A DNA stretch of 64,000 nt from assembly GCA_014058105.1 (NCBI GenBank), contig JACGCM010002205.1, positions 992,001-1,056,000 of the forward strand, in the 5' to 3' direction. Shown piece by piece: positions 24,023 through 35,823 of this stretch. The notes under the pieces are model-generated. The model was given only the letters and a program-made list of their open reading frames with translations, did not search any database and was not told where the DNA came from. Position numbers and translations under genes: made by a program. Source of the DNA: Kingdonia uniflora. Lineage: Eukaryota; Streptophyta; Magnoliopsida; Ranunculales; Circaeasteraceae. Position 1 is the stretch's first letter, and the number at the start of each line of letters is the position of its first letter.

Positions 24023-24661
24023 TGTAAGGCCCTACCCCTCGATCTTACCTAAATCGAGTTGTCTTCAGTTCGAACTACCTTCAAGTCAGGCCCACTTAAA
24101 CTACCTTTATGTCAGGCCCGCACATCCTCCACATAGCTTCTCCAGTCAGCGTTGTCACCTACTCCACGAACTAATAAAAAATGTGGGTCGAGCACAAATA
24201 GAAAAACCATAACAAGTCTAAACACCTGTCTCACATGAACTTAGTAGTTCAAGTCAACCGCCACTAGCCATATTATTTGAAGAACGCGCTTTAGCACGAT
24301 AAAGAACTATAGAAAAAGCCTATATAAAGAAAAAGTTCTAGAAGAGACAAGAACAAAAAAAATACAAGAGAAATCACCAGGAAAACTATATTTTCTATAT
24401 TCTAACAACTTCAAACTTCTTATTCACAAGATCAAACATTTCAATGTCTAGAGATCACTTGTAATAAGATATCTGCCTCAACTAATAAATGTCACTATTA
24501 CAAAAATCCTTAACTCGAGGTTGTGGTTTTTTTACCTATTCATAGGTTTTCCAAGATAAACACCTGTGTTATTTCTTATTTTCCATTAAATTTTGTCGCA
24601 TGTACATTGGTGTATGAGCTAATTCTAGGCCACTTTGAGCTTACAAAATTAGGCCATTACA
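24023..24661 (+). repeat. 3' LTR of TatB
   Basis: TGTAAGGCCC to GGCCATTACA, with TATA box TATATAAA at 24321-24328. It contains an extra partly repeated stretch (tcaggcccacttaaactacc, then tcaggcccg) compared with TatA. Clear point differences from the 5' LTR show the insertion is not recent. Target duplication GAACT follows at 24662-24666. Confidence 0.9.
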
Positions 24662-25679
24662 GAACTTAAATTTTAATAATAGAAATAGACAAAGTTACAA
24701 ATATGGAAGTTTAATTTTGCGCATACTCAAGAGAACTTGCTAATAATTATGTGTTAAATTAATATACACCAAATTCGACATACCTCATCAATGTATGTTT
24801 GTCTCCATCTTTTCCTTGTTATTAATTCCTTCTTTTCTGCATAGTATTTAAGTGTAGAATGTTTCTCCCCCTTTTAAAGCATCACATCACAATAAATTAA
24901 TATGGAATGATGTTCAATACGATAATCATTAAAATTGTGTTATACATTAATTTTTAATTCTACATATGAAATTCAAAAATCTATACAAAATATACATAAG
25001 TTTTGAGTTACACATGTTGTCATAGAAATGCATTAAGGTTCTTACATTTTCAAAAGTCATCTTGTCTCTTCTTTATTATTAGAAGAAGTTCTTTCTTCTC
25101 CTCACATTGTAATTGGTATACGATGTAAAGAATTAGCTTTGATAGCTTGTTATTAATTGCTCGATGTAGTTACGTTCTTCATTTTTTATTTTTTGGATCA
25201 TATTTCGTATAACTTAAGCCAAAGTGCAACAACTAATAGTCACAAAACTCCGTAGCTGTGGACATCAGACGATTAAGTTTCTCTTTGATAATCTATTGCC
25301 ATGCTAATATATCACCGGTGTTTATTGAATTTGTGGTTTTAGGATTTTTTACAAAATAGGAAGTATATTAATTATCATTGAAACCACATTGTGATAAAAT
25401 ATTTGATTATATAAGTACAATACTTACATATTTATTGTATTCATCCCACGATTGTTCCACACTTTTCGTTAATTTTTATCTCCCATATTTACAGAAAAGA
25501 TTCTCCTAAATTTTGAGAATGATTAGTCAACCATATAAATAAGCCTCATTCTTAAAAACATATTGAATTTTGAACTTAAGAAAGGTAAACATTAGAGTAG
25601 TGGATCATGTCATTATTAAGTTATTTACCTACAACAAAACATCTGGATATACCATATTTATTATTGTATTTGCAGCATC
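24662..25679 (-). other. Helitron 3' non-coding region
   Basis: About 1 kb of AT-rich DNA between the helicase stop and the TatB insertion. No coding signal. It continues at 10760-11129 on the other side of TatB. Confidence 0.6.
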
Positions 25680-26085
25680 TCATGGTAGAAGTACACTAAT
25701 TCTATTCGGGGATGTAGATCTTGACAATGCCATATTTAATTGGCCATGACTGAAAACAAAAGTTGTTAAATTGATCCCAACAAATTTTACTGACCGGCCT
25801 TGAGATTTGTTGATGGCCATTGTTAATGCTAGCCGAAGTGGGAATTGTCTTCTTGTCATAGAAAATAGCAAATTGCCAGACGTCAGAGTTAGAGATATTC
25901 TTGGTATGAATACCAAGTTTCTAGCTTTACATCTTATTAAAATCTTTGCTTCGATTAATCTAGGAGATCATCTCACCACCATTAATCTAGTCTCATTGCA
26001 TAAACCATCTGTTGGAGTGAGATTACGCAACAAAATTACTGGGCACTCAACTTTCAATCTTAGTCTGAGCGGTCAAAATCTATGA
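25680..26085 (-). pseudogene. Helitron Pif1-type helicase, C-terminal part
   Basis: The minus strand reads [20 protein letters not shown], then [29 protein letters not shown] and [14 protein letters not shown]: the late motifs of Pif1 helicases, including the KSQG and ALSR boxes. It unwinds DNA during rolling-circle transposition. One in-frame stop lies near 25965. The upstream ATPase core with the Walker A and B motifs is missing: at about 26085-26120 the sequence passes straight into the Rep-helicase linker region. Confidence 0.85.
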
Positions 26086-26119
26086 GACTCTTACCTTCTT
26101 CTTGCAAGATTTGTTTTAA

Positions 26120-27645
26120 TCAAAATAGGTCGTAGTTAGTAATTTGATGTTTTGTCGAATTTGGAATTCCAAATTTGTCCTTAAGTTTGAATTTCAATTC
26201 ATCACATATATTCATCGAAAACTTTATCCACAATCCCATTGGTTCTATTAGAGAACAATGGATAAGAATAACTGCAAAAAGTCTTCGTAATTGGTACCCA
26301 GTTGGCATAATAACTAACTTTTCAAGACACTGTATCCATTCTTTATCATCTTTAAGTAATCCAAGTGCAACACATGCTACTTTAAGCGTGTTGTGTAAAA
26401 CTCCATTCACATTCTGTAAGTGCTCAAAAGAATGTAAGTTTTTTATGACAGTTAAAAGCAAGCGTAGGTAGTATCTTTCACCATAATTTGGTGGTGCAAA
26501 ATAAATTCTGCCAATTGATTTGGGCCTTACTCTAGGAAGCCATTTACATGGTTTCTCGTGCCAGGCATGGAACTCTGGGAACTGTTGATAAATGTAGGTT
26601 GTTGTAGTGTTATTTGTCGCACAATATTTAAAAAACCCAGCGAGGGTTGATCTTTGATCTTGTGCTCTAGAAATGACATTTTCAATTGGTTCTCTCGTCG
26701 TAGACCACATTATACATTCTGGGTAAGTGAAGCGCCAATCTAGTTACTGAAAGATTCTCTTCATCTAACGAATTCCTAAATAAATACCATGCAGTCTCAG
26801 GTGGACCAATGTACCTTGTATCGAAGTATTGTTGAATCTCATCATCTGAATAAAATACCAGCGTAGTGAGATCATGACCCTTGTAAATATACTTGTGTAT
26901 ATATTTGACGCATTGAACTCCTGCACATAGTTCAACATTGATATGGCAGTCGAACATCCTTGTTAAGTACGGATTATGAGATACTACATCTTTGTTATCG
27001 ACCTGTTGTCCATTCGCCAAACAATGAACTGTATCTGTTTCATGACGATGATACACAGGATACCCGTCAGTGTCCATTGTTATAGTTTTTGTATAGATCC
27101 TTTGATATCTTTTTGTGCATTTTCCATTTTCCATGTAGGCCATCCATGGATTTCAAGTTCCGCAAGGTCCATGTATCATACATCTCTTGATAGTTTGGTA
27201 TAGATTTGGATCAATACTTTCATCGGGAAACTCACCTGATATGATTTGGTCAACCTGGTCGTGGTTACGAATTTTGTGTGATTGTTGGAGACAGAAAAGT
27301 GCATGGATATGGGGTAATCCTTATTTTTGAAACTCAATTGTATAAACATATGCTACCACTGGACTGAATACTTTACCTTTTTTATTTCCTTTATTAGAAC
27401 ACGTCATTTTAATTTGAATATACATACAACTAAATTAGGTATGTCAGTGCGGTTTGGAATGGCAATAAAGCCCTCTTTATTTTTGGCCAATTACGATTCA
27501 CCGTCATTGTCAAGAATATATCTGGGTGATTGTTGTGACAGGTAATTGCCATTGAATCCTAGAATATCTCTTACATGTGTCTCGGGCTACCGATGAAGGA
27601 TGATGGTAGAATTAATCTTTTGTCAATATCTTTTGAGTTCAATCC
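26120..27645 (-). pseudogene. Helitron Rep (HUH nuclease) and linker region
   Basis: Reading leftward on the minus strand from 27645: DIDKRLILPSSFIGSPRHM, then a degenerate NRNWP block, then YTIEFQK-stop-GLPHIHALF, which holds the HUH motif (H-I-H). The block with CVKYIHKYIYKGHD (about 26880) is the two-tyrosine catalytic motif. Then GPPETAWYLFRN and FHAWHEKPCKWLPR (26560) before the helicase. Rep nicks and joins DNA ends in rolling-circle transposition. Frame shifts near 26700 and 27200 and a stop beside the HUH box disable it. TatC separates this part from the N-terminus at 42373. Confidence 0.85.
27641..27645. repeat. Target-site duplication of TatC (left copy)
   Basis: AATCC, identical to 42373-42377. 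Confidence 0.9.
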
Positions 27646-28253
27646 TATAATGACCTAATTGTGTGAGCTCGACGTGGCCTGGAATTAGTCCTTACACCAA
27701 AGTTCCTGTGACTTATAATCTAGTAAATAGGAAATGACACAGGTATTTAGAGTGAAAAACCTATAAATAGGTTAAAAACCACGACCTCATGCTAAGGGTT
27801 TTGCAATAGTAACTTTTATTGCTTGAGGCCGATGGTATCTTATTACAAGTTATCTCTAGACTTATAAATATTTGATCTTGTGAATAAGAAGTTTTGAGTA
27901 TTTGAGAATCTTAGAAGATATAGTCTTCTTCGTGATTTTTCATATATTTTATGGTCTTCAAGAACTTTTCCTTTATATAGGCCCCTTTTGTAGCTCTTCA
28001 TCGTGCTGGAGCAGGTTCTCCAAATAATGTGGTTAGTGGTTGTTGACTGAGTAACTGTTGAGTTCATAAGAGACAAGTGGTTTTAACTTGTTTAAGTTTT
28101 TTGGTTTGAGCTCAACCCATATTTATCATCAATTCGAGAAGTATGTGGCAATATTTAACTGAGAAGTCATGTAGAGGATGCATGAGCCTGATATGGAGGT
28201 AGTTCGAACTGGGGATAGCTCGATTCTAGGTGAGATCGAGGGTAGGCTCCTAT
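27646..28253 (-). repeat. 3' LTR of TatC
   Basis: On the minus strand it matches the 5' LTR (41755-42372) throughout. Both terminal dinucleotides are mutated (TA and TT on the plus strand). The LTR's TATA box, seen here as TTTATATA, is at 27972-27979. Confidence 0.85.
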
Positions 28254-28565
28254 TGAGTGGTATTGGTTGAGAAAGAATCCGGGTATATGGGTATTCAGGT
28301 TGGAAGTTTAAATTTCGAAAGAACCAATGACGTCTATTAAGTGCATGGAAAATGTGCATACCAAAGGAGAATGTATGTGTATTGAATATTGATTTGAATT
28401 GATGGACTTGACGGTTAGGGTTTGAAGAGTTAGATTTTATTCACTGATGACGCTTGGGAAAATGTACTTGCATAATAAATGTAGGGTTATATAAAGGGCA
28501 CCTGCACTGTGGTTTATGAAAAAGTATGTTGTGGTCTATTATAAAATCCTTAGCTAGTTTTAAAG

Positions 28566-28868
28566 ATGGTGAAAACTTGCAAGATGGCCCTTGAGGTACA
28601 AATCGCTTCTAAAATACAGAGGTTAAAGTCAAGATTTTTTTAGGACCACTCGTTAAAGGAACTTGTTCCTGCTCCTGTCCCTCCGACGTATAGACGTATG
28701 CCGGCAAGCGAAGCGGCTGAAGCTGAGGAGGATTTTTATTATAGATAGAGATATCACCATGCTATCTTAGCAGGCGAGCAACGTTGGGCTTGTCTCTGCA
28801 TTCTTTCGGAGGACAAGGTTAAGGAGACAGATGCAGGGATAGGCGTGACTGCGGCGCAGTTGCGCTGA
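28566..28868 (+). pseudogene. Antisense ORF A of TatC
   Basis: 303 bp, the same length as in TatB. MVKTCKMALEVQIASKIQRL, PAPVPPTYRRMP, EAAEAEEDFYYR, AILAGEQRWACLCIL, ending AAQLR. Two in-frame stops (near codons 28 and 62). It lies about 310 bp inside the LTR, on the strand opposite to gag-pol. Confidence 0.55.
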
Positions 28869-29194
28869 TCTTTTATGTCGCAATGGCATCTAAGGTCGGC
28901 CCCGCTTCATCTCTACCAACTTTGCGGAGGTGGTGGCTTTAGTGGTGGTAGTGATGGTAATGGAGGAGGAAGATGAACAGTGGAAGTTTGCTTCTGCATT
29001 TCCATCATTTTCTTATGCTAAGAGGACCTTCAGTTTGAAGAGTTGGCTCTAGTACTGAGCCTTTTACTTCCATAGTTTCCGTTTGAAGTTTGTCTAGACT
29101 TTGACCAAACTCATGTGAGGGAAGATTTTTGTTGTTTCTAATTTCTGCTCTGCATCAGGGTAAAAAATTACTAAAGCAGAACGAACTGAATGAT

Positions 29195-29350
29195 TTGATG
29201 TGTCGGAGTGCCTGAATGACCTATTATTTGTAAAAGTATTAAAAACTTGTTATCTGTAAAGTACCTGAAGTTGGGTACTGGACAGTTTAGGTGTCTGTAA
29301 AGTACCTGAGATCGATTACTGAAAGTCTTGTTATCTATAAAAGCACGTAT
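29195..29350. repeat. Short tandem repeat between ORF A and ORF B (TatC)
   Basis: Repeated acttgttatctgtaaagtac and close variants, the reverse complement of the repeat word in TatA and TatB. Confidence 0.5.
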
Positions 29351-29840
29351 AATCTTTTTCGACATGAATAAATTTTGTCATCCAATTACTTGTGTTGATG
29401 TAGATATAGAATAACTCTTAGAAATTGAGCTGAAATGTTTTTGAAGATTTTATGAAATGAATTGAAATGATGAGTACAAAAAGTATTGTTATTGTAACAT
29501 TCAAACTGAGATATTTATGTGTGAAAATTTATGTTGTGATGTAAGTATGATTCGTTCTGCATGCTGGAAATGTGGGAGTGAAAAATTGTAAAAAAAAATT
29601 AGAGCAAAAATTCGATCTAATAGAGGTCAATAAAAGAATAAATCTGGAAAGAATAAGCTCAACCTAGAAAGTTGTGGAATGTCCCGGGTTCGAGGGAAGG
29701 GATAAGTTATGATATTTTTTCTCAAAATTATTGGCTTTTTGTTACGAGATAAAAGGTCAATATCACATTTTAAGGGGAAAGTGTAGTAAAAATGTATAAA
29801 TAAGAGTACAATGATTTTTGAATAAGGAGAAGAGATAAGG

Positions 29841-30146
29841 ATGGTGCGGACTCGATCTCAGAGAATATGTCATGCCGCTGAAGGATGATTGGCCATAAAG
29901 ATCACTAAAGTGTGGGAGAGGATTTTTGGATTATTTGGTTATGATGTTGAGTAACCAATGAGGGAGTGTCAGCTCAAAGAATTAGATGCAAGGGGCAGGG
30001 AACTTGAGTATGCTCGCTATTTCTATGAGGTATGTTTTCGTAAACTACTGAGGGATCCTGCAGATCGAGAAGAGGTGGTCGGATTGATTGCTGAGGTAGA
30101 GATCGAATTTGAGGATATGAGGATTATAGTAGGTGAATTGGTTTGA
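29841..30146 (+). pseudogene. Antisense ORF B of TatC
   Basis: MVRTRSQRICHAAEG, one stop, LAIKITKVWERIFGLFGYD, another stop, then 62 open codons with RELEYARYFYEVCFRKLLRD and EIEFEDMRIIVGEL. The start is shared with TatA and TatB. Charged and probably helical. No family recognised. Confidence 0.5.
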
Positions 30147-31001
30147 TGTTGTTCCCCAGGTGATCAAGGCTGCTTTTGATGATCTATATGTGAGGTTCAT
30201 GGAATGGATGTAAAATAAGGGTAACAGAATAAGATTGTGCTGAGTTTGAATAAATTTGAAAGAAATTGCTGAATAGATCCGTTATTCGTATGAATGCTAT
30301 TTGTTATTGTTGCATAAAAATAAATTTTGAAAATATTTGAAACTCTATTATGGTAGCTTTGGAAATGACGTCATTGTTGCTATAAGAATAGAAGAAGAAG
30401 CCTGTACAAAAAAGCAGGGAGGTTCTAAATTTATCTCCTATGAGAAATTATGAAAACTCGATTGTGAGTAAAGAGTGAGCTAATATGAGTGGAGCGAGGT
30501 CAAAGGGTGATTTGGAAAAAAAGATAAACATAGATTAAAATATAAAGGGAAAGGCAATGATGGGAAAGCATTTGTGCCGAAAAGGTGCAAGACGTCAGAC
30601 ATGGATAGTGGAAGGGATGCCTTGGATCCAAAACTGAGGATGGCTCATGCGAGGCTCAATAACTGCCAGCAGTTAGAGAGAAAAAATATAAATACCGCTT
30701 CATCTTCGTCAATCAAACGTTTTTCAGCATTTGAAAAACTTGAAGAGTAGTGAGAGAGGAAGGAAAAAGATAGGCAAAAACAGTTCTGAAACTTGTGTAA
30801 ATTCAAGTAAGAAGGATCATCAGTCAAAGTGTAAGAGAGTTGATGAATCTGAGTCATAAAGGTGGTTGTACAGCAGTATGGTGAAGGAAGGATACGGCGC
30901 TGCCTCGGATTCACATTCTGGTATAGAAGGATAGTAGATATATGTAATATGTGTATGTGCTTTTGAAAATCGATTTTGTATTGTTAGGAAAGTGATAAAT
31001 T

Positions 31002-31013
31002 ACTATTTATAGT
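31002..31013 (+). promoter_or_regulatory. Candidate TATA element of antisense gene C (TatC)
   Basis: ACTATTTATAGT, 163 bp upstream of the gene C start. Confidence 0.4.
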
Positions 31014-31164
31014 AATCTGAGAAAAATCAGCTGTTATAAGAGATATAAAAAATATTTGAATATGGTTGACATATATAAATAAAAGATAACAATAGATATT
31101 TGGACCTGCGTGTAGGTCGATCGTGATGAGTGTTGGTAGGATAAAACTCCTTACTTGCAGTTGA

Positions 31165-34100
31165 AATGAGGAATTCCCCTGTAAGTGAGGCCTTGACCTC
31201 TGGTAGGGCGACTGAGTCTGAGATTGGAGCATCCAGAGGTGAGGAAGAAGTAGGTGTTGATCAATTTTCAGATTTTCTTGGAAGATTGGTATCCTACCCT
31301 CCTCACTCGGATGCATTTTGAGAGTTCTACAAAGCCAAGGCTGCTACAGGAGGTAGATGGGGGAACTGTATTGAGTATGCCGGTAGGCAATTTAAGGGTT
31401 GTACCGTAGCAACGGGAGAGGAATACTTTTATTTGCTGACCGATTTGGGGAAGAAGTAGAGAGATAGGGGTATAGATGAATCGATCTCTTTTGAGTACTT
31501 CAATGGAGATGTTTGGAGTAAACTCTGGGAGGGTTTTTTGTGTTACCGGGCTCAGTTGGAGTATGGGTTGAGGCTTCCCCTTAGCAATATGACAAAAGGT
31601 ATTATAAATTTTACCGATGCATGTCCTATTCAAATGAATGGGAACATGTGGGAGGTGATAAGTGTTTGTGAAGCTTTGAACTCATGGTGGGAAGGACAGG
31701 GTAGAAAGAGGAAGATATCCCCTGAGGATGTGTTATAGTTTTACGGTGTTAAAAATTTTGGCCCAAGTAGAGTGACTTATTTTTGCACGAAGGCAACTCG
31801 ACTTTGCTTCTTCGATCTGAACTCAGGAGGTCAACCTTGGAACGATAACGTGATATGGGTGAAGGGTGACAGCCTTCAGAGGGATGATAAAGATCCCATG
31901 GAACTTCTGCTTAGATCTGTAAAAACAACATAAGTATAACAATGCATAATGTAAAAGATTGATAATTGAAGTTGTAAGATGTTTACTGATGTTGATGTCT
32001 TGTGTATGATAGGTCCCAAATCACAGGTGGAAAGGAAAGAGTCATTGTTGGATAATGTCGTTATAGAGGGGACTGAGCTCGAGGCTGTATTAGAAGATTT
32101 TGGTATCAGTAGGAAGAAACACGTTATCATCCGGGTTGAAAGGGTTTAAAAATCCTAGTTGACAAGGCTAATGACGAGTGCTGATTGTAGCAAAAAGAAG
32201 GGGAATGATGGGGAAAGGCAAGCGAGCTTACTGAAGACATTTAGAATGGACAAGGGATTACCCGAGTCCATTATGTCGAGAAAGTTAGCTCGAACGTTTC
32301 CCAAAAGGCAATAATTGAAGCGTCCTGCGGTTGTTGGGGCTTCAGGAGGTAGTGCTGCCACTGAGAAGGTGAAGAAGAGAAGGGTTAATTCTTCTAAAGT
32401 TTCTGGAGGGAAGGTCGTTGAGGATCGACCTGATATGGAGGACGGCTGAAAAGAGGTAGAAGAGAAGGCCAGGTTGGCAGCTCTTCGTGATGAGGGAGAG
32501 TTGAGTAAAATGGTAGGCTCATGTGCTCGATTATAAATTTGTGAGAGAGTTTGTACTATGACTCGAGCTAATCAATAAGGTTTATTTACTATTTTGCAGG
32601 CTGCTCGATTGATGAAGGGAATCTGCTCGGGGATTGAGGAGGAGGGAGCCGAGTAGAAGAGGAAGAATACTGAGCTCGAAAGGAATGTAGCTCGGCTAAA
32701 AAATGATCTGAGCAAGGAAGGGAAACGGTTGGAGGCGCTGAAGGCCTCCCAAGTTGCTGAAGTTAGCAAGCTGCAATCGGAGGCGAAAGTGGATCTGGAG
32801 GAGGTGGAGGCTGAGCATGACAGGCTTGGGCATCACCTCATGTCCAAAGGATACTCGAAAGAGGAGGTGGATGCCATTAGGGTTGATACCTATGTAGAGG
32901 AAGAGGATGAAGAGGTCAAAGATGATGTCGTTGGGGTGGTTGATAGGCTGGATGGTGTGTCTCCTCAAACTGCAAGGAATAACCAAGGGGATGATAACAT
33001 GATTATACTATGATTGTTTGAATATGTGGGATGTTGTAAACTGGTTGGACATATTTTGGATAGAATTTTGTAGGCTAAGTTACTTTCTGTAAACCTTGTT
33101 GTAGGAACCTAAGGACGTATGCCTCAGAATAAAAGATTTAGAGGATGAGCTTTCTAAGGAGAGAGAGACTTCAACATCTTTATTATCTTCGCAAGTGGAG
33201 CTGTAAGTTAGAATAGAGCAAGAAATTTTGATTCGTATGCTGCATTAGTATAGAGCTAAAAGCAATAAATAGAATGTAGAGACAAATTAACAACTCGTTA
33301 CCGATTTAGGGCTAAACGGCATTGGAATGATGCTAGACATAAATTTTTTAAGATTTTTGGCATACTCAAGTATAGAGAACAAGTACCTTTAGACTTGTGA
33401 ATATATGTTATGGAGCATCCACCCATGATTATACTTCGACCTTAAGTTCAGAAGTAGTTGTACACAGTGAATGTTCAAAAAAATTAGATATCTCGTTAGA
33501 CATGAGGAATATAATGTTGGATGTTCAGAATCGAACATTTATAATATATTTGTAATATGCAGGTTAAATTAGAGTCAGTTCGCCTTCACGAAGATGAAGC
33601 TCTCCAATGTAACCAAGAATTTGTAGAAGAGTTTGATAGGATGAGAGAGGCGAATGAAGATCAAGAAGATCAATACGTGAAGGTGCATTTCAAACTCATT
33701 GAGGCAGCGCAAACAGTTATCGACCTATCTCGAAAAATTGATGAAAAGGATGCCGAAATAAAGAAAGGACGAGAAGAGATCGAGGAATTAAAAGAACGTG
33801 CAGTGAAACTCAAAAACCAGAATGATGTATTGCTGGCAAAGAGCAAGGAGGCAGACATGGCCCATTACCGCATATAGGCTCTAGAAAGATCAGAGGATGA
33901 TCTGAATCGATTGGTGGCTGGTTTGAGAAGAGAAAAAATTCAATCTGATTTGGCGAATAACAAGAGCGAGCTGGGATTATTTAAGAAGAAATTAGCCGAT
34001 AAAGATAATGACATAAAGAGAGTTCAAGACGATCTAACTACAGTCTGAATTGGCAGCTGAGCAAATGACTACTACCTCTTTTGCGAAGGATATAGAATTT

Positions 34101-34967
34101 CGGTCAGTTCAGCGGAGATGCAATGAGTTGAATGAAATGGTGGCACACCTGAAGGATAAATTGGGTCAGGTCAACTTGCATGCCAAGAATGCTGAGGCTG
34201 GGGAGCGCTCGAAGGGGAAGAAAAATGAGGGTAGAAACTCTCTTGTTCAAGGAGATGTCGTTAGCTTATCAGCTCGAATAAGGGGCTTGGAGGGGGATGT
34301 AGTTCGGCTAAAAGAGAATGTGCGCAGAGGGGTAGAGTAATTACGGGCGTGTGAAGGTAAACTAGACGTTGCTCTCACCAGGGAAAGAGAGTTAGAGAGT
34401 ATTATTAGGTCGAAGGAGATCGTGATAAGGGACATAGAGGAATTATTAAAGAAAGTTCCCACTGTAAACAAACTGAAGAAGCAGATCAAGATACTTCGTG
34501 CTCAAGTTGTTGAATTGGAGGCGATTAATCAGGCTGAGTTAGTAAAAGTTGATAAGAAATCTGTGGAGAACATAGCCTTTACAGATTGGGTAGACAGAGA
34601 TCTAGAGAGTCGCAAAGCTAAGTACAAAAGGCTAGGACATCTTGGTCTCACTCGGTTGTAACTCAAACATTCCATTTAGACTTCTTGAGATCTGTGATTG
34701 TTTATTTGGTAGAAGATGTTAAAAGAATTAAGTTAGACTATATGTCAGGAAGGAGATGTATCTGCAGGGTTGACATAGATCGAGGAGATTGCGCTAGCTC
34801 CATGTAAACGGATCTGGGCCCTCGAACTACTAAATTGATAGAGGAGGATTAGACTGTTATCATTGCTCAAGTTTGAGAATTTATGGCTAGTCAACCGCCG
34901 ACTGTGGGGGTAAGCGAAGTTGACATCCCTACAACATAAAAAATGTCATTGTAGTGGTTGTATATAA
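31165..34967 (+). pseudogene. Antisense gene C of TatC: multi-exon coiled-coil protein
   Basis: Start MRNSPVSEALTSGRATESE at 31165. Exon 1 holds GGRWGNCIEYAGRQFKGCTV, YGLRLPLSNMTKGIINF and PWNDNVIWVKGDSLQRDD. Intron 1 is at 31931-32012 (its GT donor mutated to AT), intron 2 at 32513-32599 (GT...CAG). An acidic, charged helix ends at a stop at 33013. Later exons: about 33106-33200, then from 33557 a coiled coil (KIDEKDAEIKKGREEIEELK), more coil at 34050-34340, and the C-terminal FTDWVDRD block near 34580. Scattered stops make it a relic, but the layout equals TatB. It lies antisense to gag-pol and converges with integrase. Product unknown; coiled coils suggest self-association. Confidence 0.75.
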
Positions 34968-34989
34968 ACCTGAAAAAGAAATAATATTT

Positions 34990-35680
34990 GTTGCAGACAT
35001 ATTAAGAGATAAAAATTAGTTTTGCCTTTGCTTTATCTTATGTCTTGTTAAGCTCTTCGATTAAAAACAAGTATTACCTTTGCTTTAATCTAGGAGTTGA
35101 ATAGATGCAGTCGACACAAGCGTAACCTTGATCAAACTGATAGAATACTGCAGAGATAGTAAAAGAGATGAAAGCTAGTATGACCTTTGCTTTATCTTAT
35201 GTCTGGGGAGAGTCCTTTGATTGAAAACAAGTTCTATCTTATTCTAACCATGGGAGATGGTAAAGTTAGCCAAACCAAGTGTTATCCTTGATTTAACTGG
35301 TATGATGTCGTAGACATATGGAAAGAGATGAAAGTTAGTATTATTACCTTTGTTTTATCTTATGTCTGGCAGGGTCCATTGATTGAAAATAAGTGCTACC
35401 TTGCTTTAATCGTAGAAGATGGAGTAGAGTCAGCCAAACCAAGTGTTATCCTTGATTTAACTGGTATGATGTCGCAGACATATGGAAAGAGATAAAAGCT
35501 AGTATTACCTTTGCTTTATTTTATGTATGGCAGAGTCTATTGATTAGAAACAAGTGCTACATTTCTTTAATTGCAGGATATGGAGTAGAACAAGCCAAAC
35601 CAAGTGTTATCCTTGATTTAACTGGAAGAATATCGATTAAAAGCTAGTATTATCTATGCTTTAATCTATGTATTGTTTAC
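34990..35680. repeat. Tandem repeat array, about 4 units of roughly 160 bp (TatC)
   Basis: The phrase agagatgaaagctagtat(t)acc followed by tttgctttatcttatgtctg recurs near 35005, 35165, 35320, 35490 and in part at 35640. Between come gttatccttgatttaactgg and related words. It lies between the ends of gene C and integrase. Retand-type elements are known to carry amplified tandem repeats near the 3' end. Confidence 0.85.
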
Positions 35681-35823
35681 AAAGTAGAGAAATGTATGAA
35701 GAAAACTTGTAAGTTTTATTGATTTCAGAAAAAGGATTAACATTAGATAGAGATAGAAATCTCACTTCTGGAATGAGAAAAAAAAGAAACTGAAATGGAG
35801 TAGTGAGGGACCTAACGATAATA

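Larger units (their letters stand above)
11130..24661 (+). mobile_element. TatB: complete but degenerate Ty3/gypsy Tat-type retrotransposon with antisense module
   Basis: 13.5 kb between two related LTRs with perfect 5-bp duplications. Sense strand: gag, protease, reverse transcriptase, two RNase H domains and a shortened integrase (11813-16905). Opposite strand: gene C, ORF B and ORF A (17157-23692). The dual RNase H places it in the Tat lineage of Ty3/gypsy. Many in-frame stops, a reverse-transcriptase duplication and loss of the integrase 3' half make it non-autonomous now. Confidence 0.9.

Noticed and set aside
11130..24661. Endogenous pararetrovirus instead of a retrotransposon
   Set aside because: LTRs, target duplications, an integrase and dual RNase H are present; no movement or coat protein of that virus group is seen.
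26175..26471. Plus-strand 98-codon frame
   Set aside because: Shadow of the Helitron Rep-helicase coding strand.
31268..31633. 121-codon minus-strand frame
   Set aside because: Shadow of antisense gene C of TatC, which is on the plus strand here.
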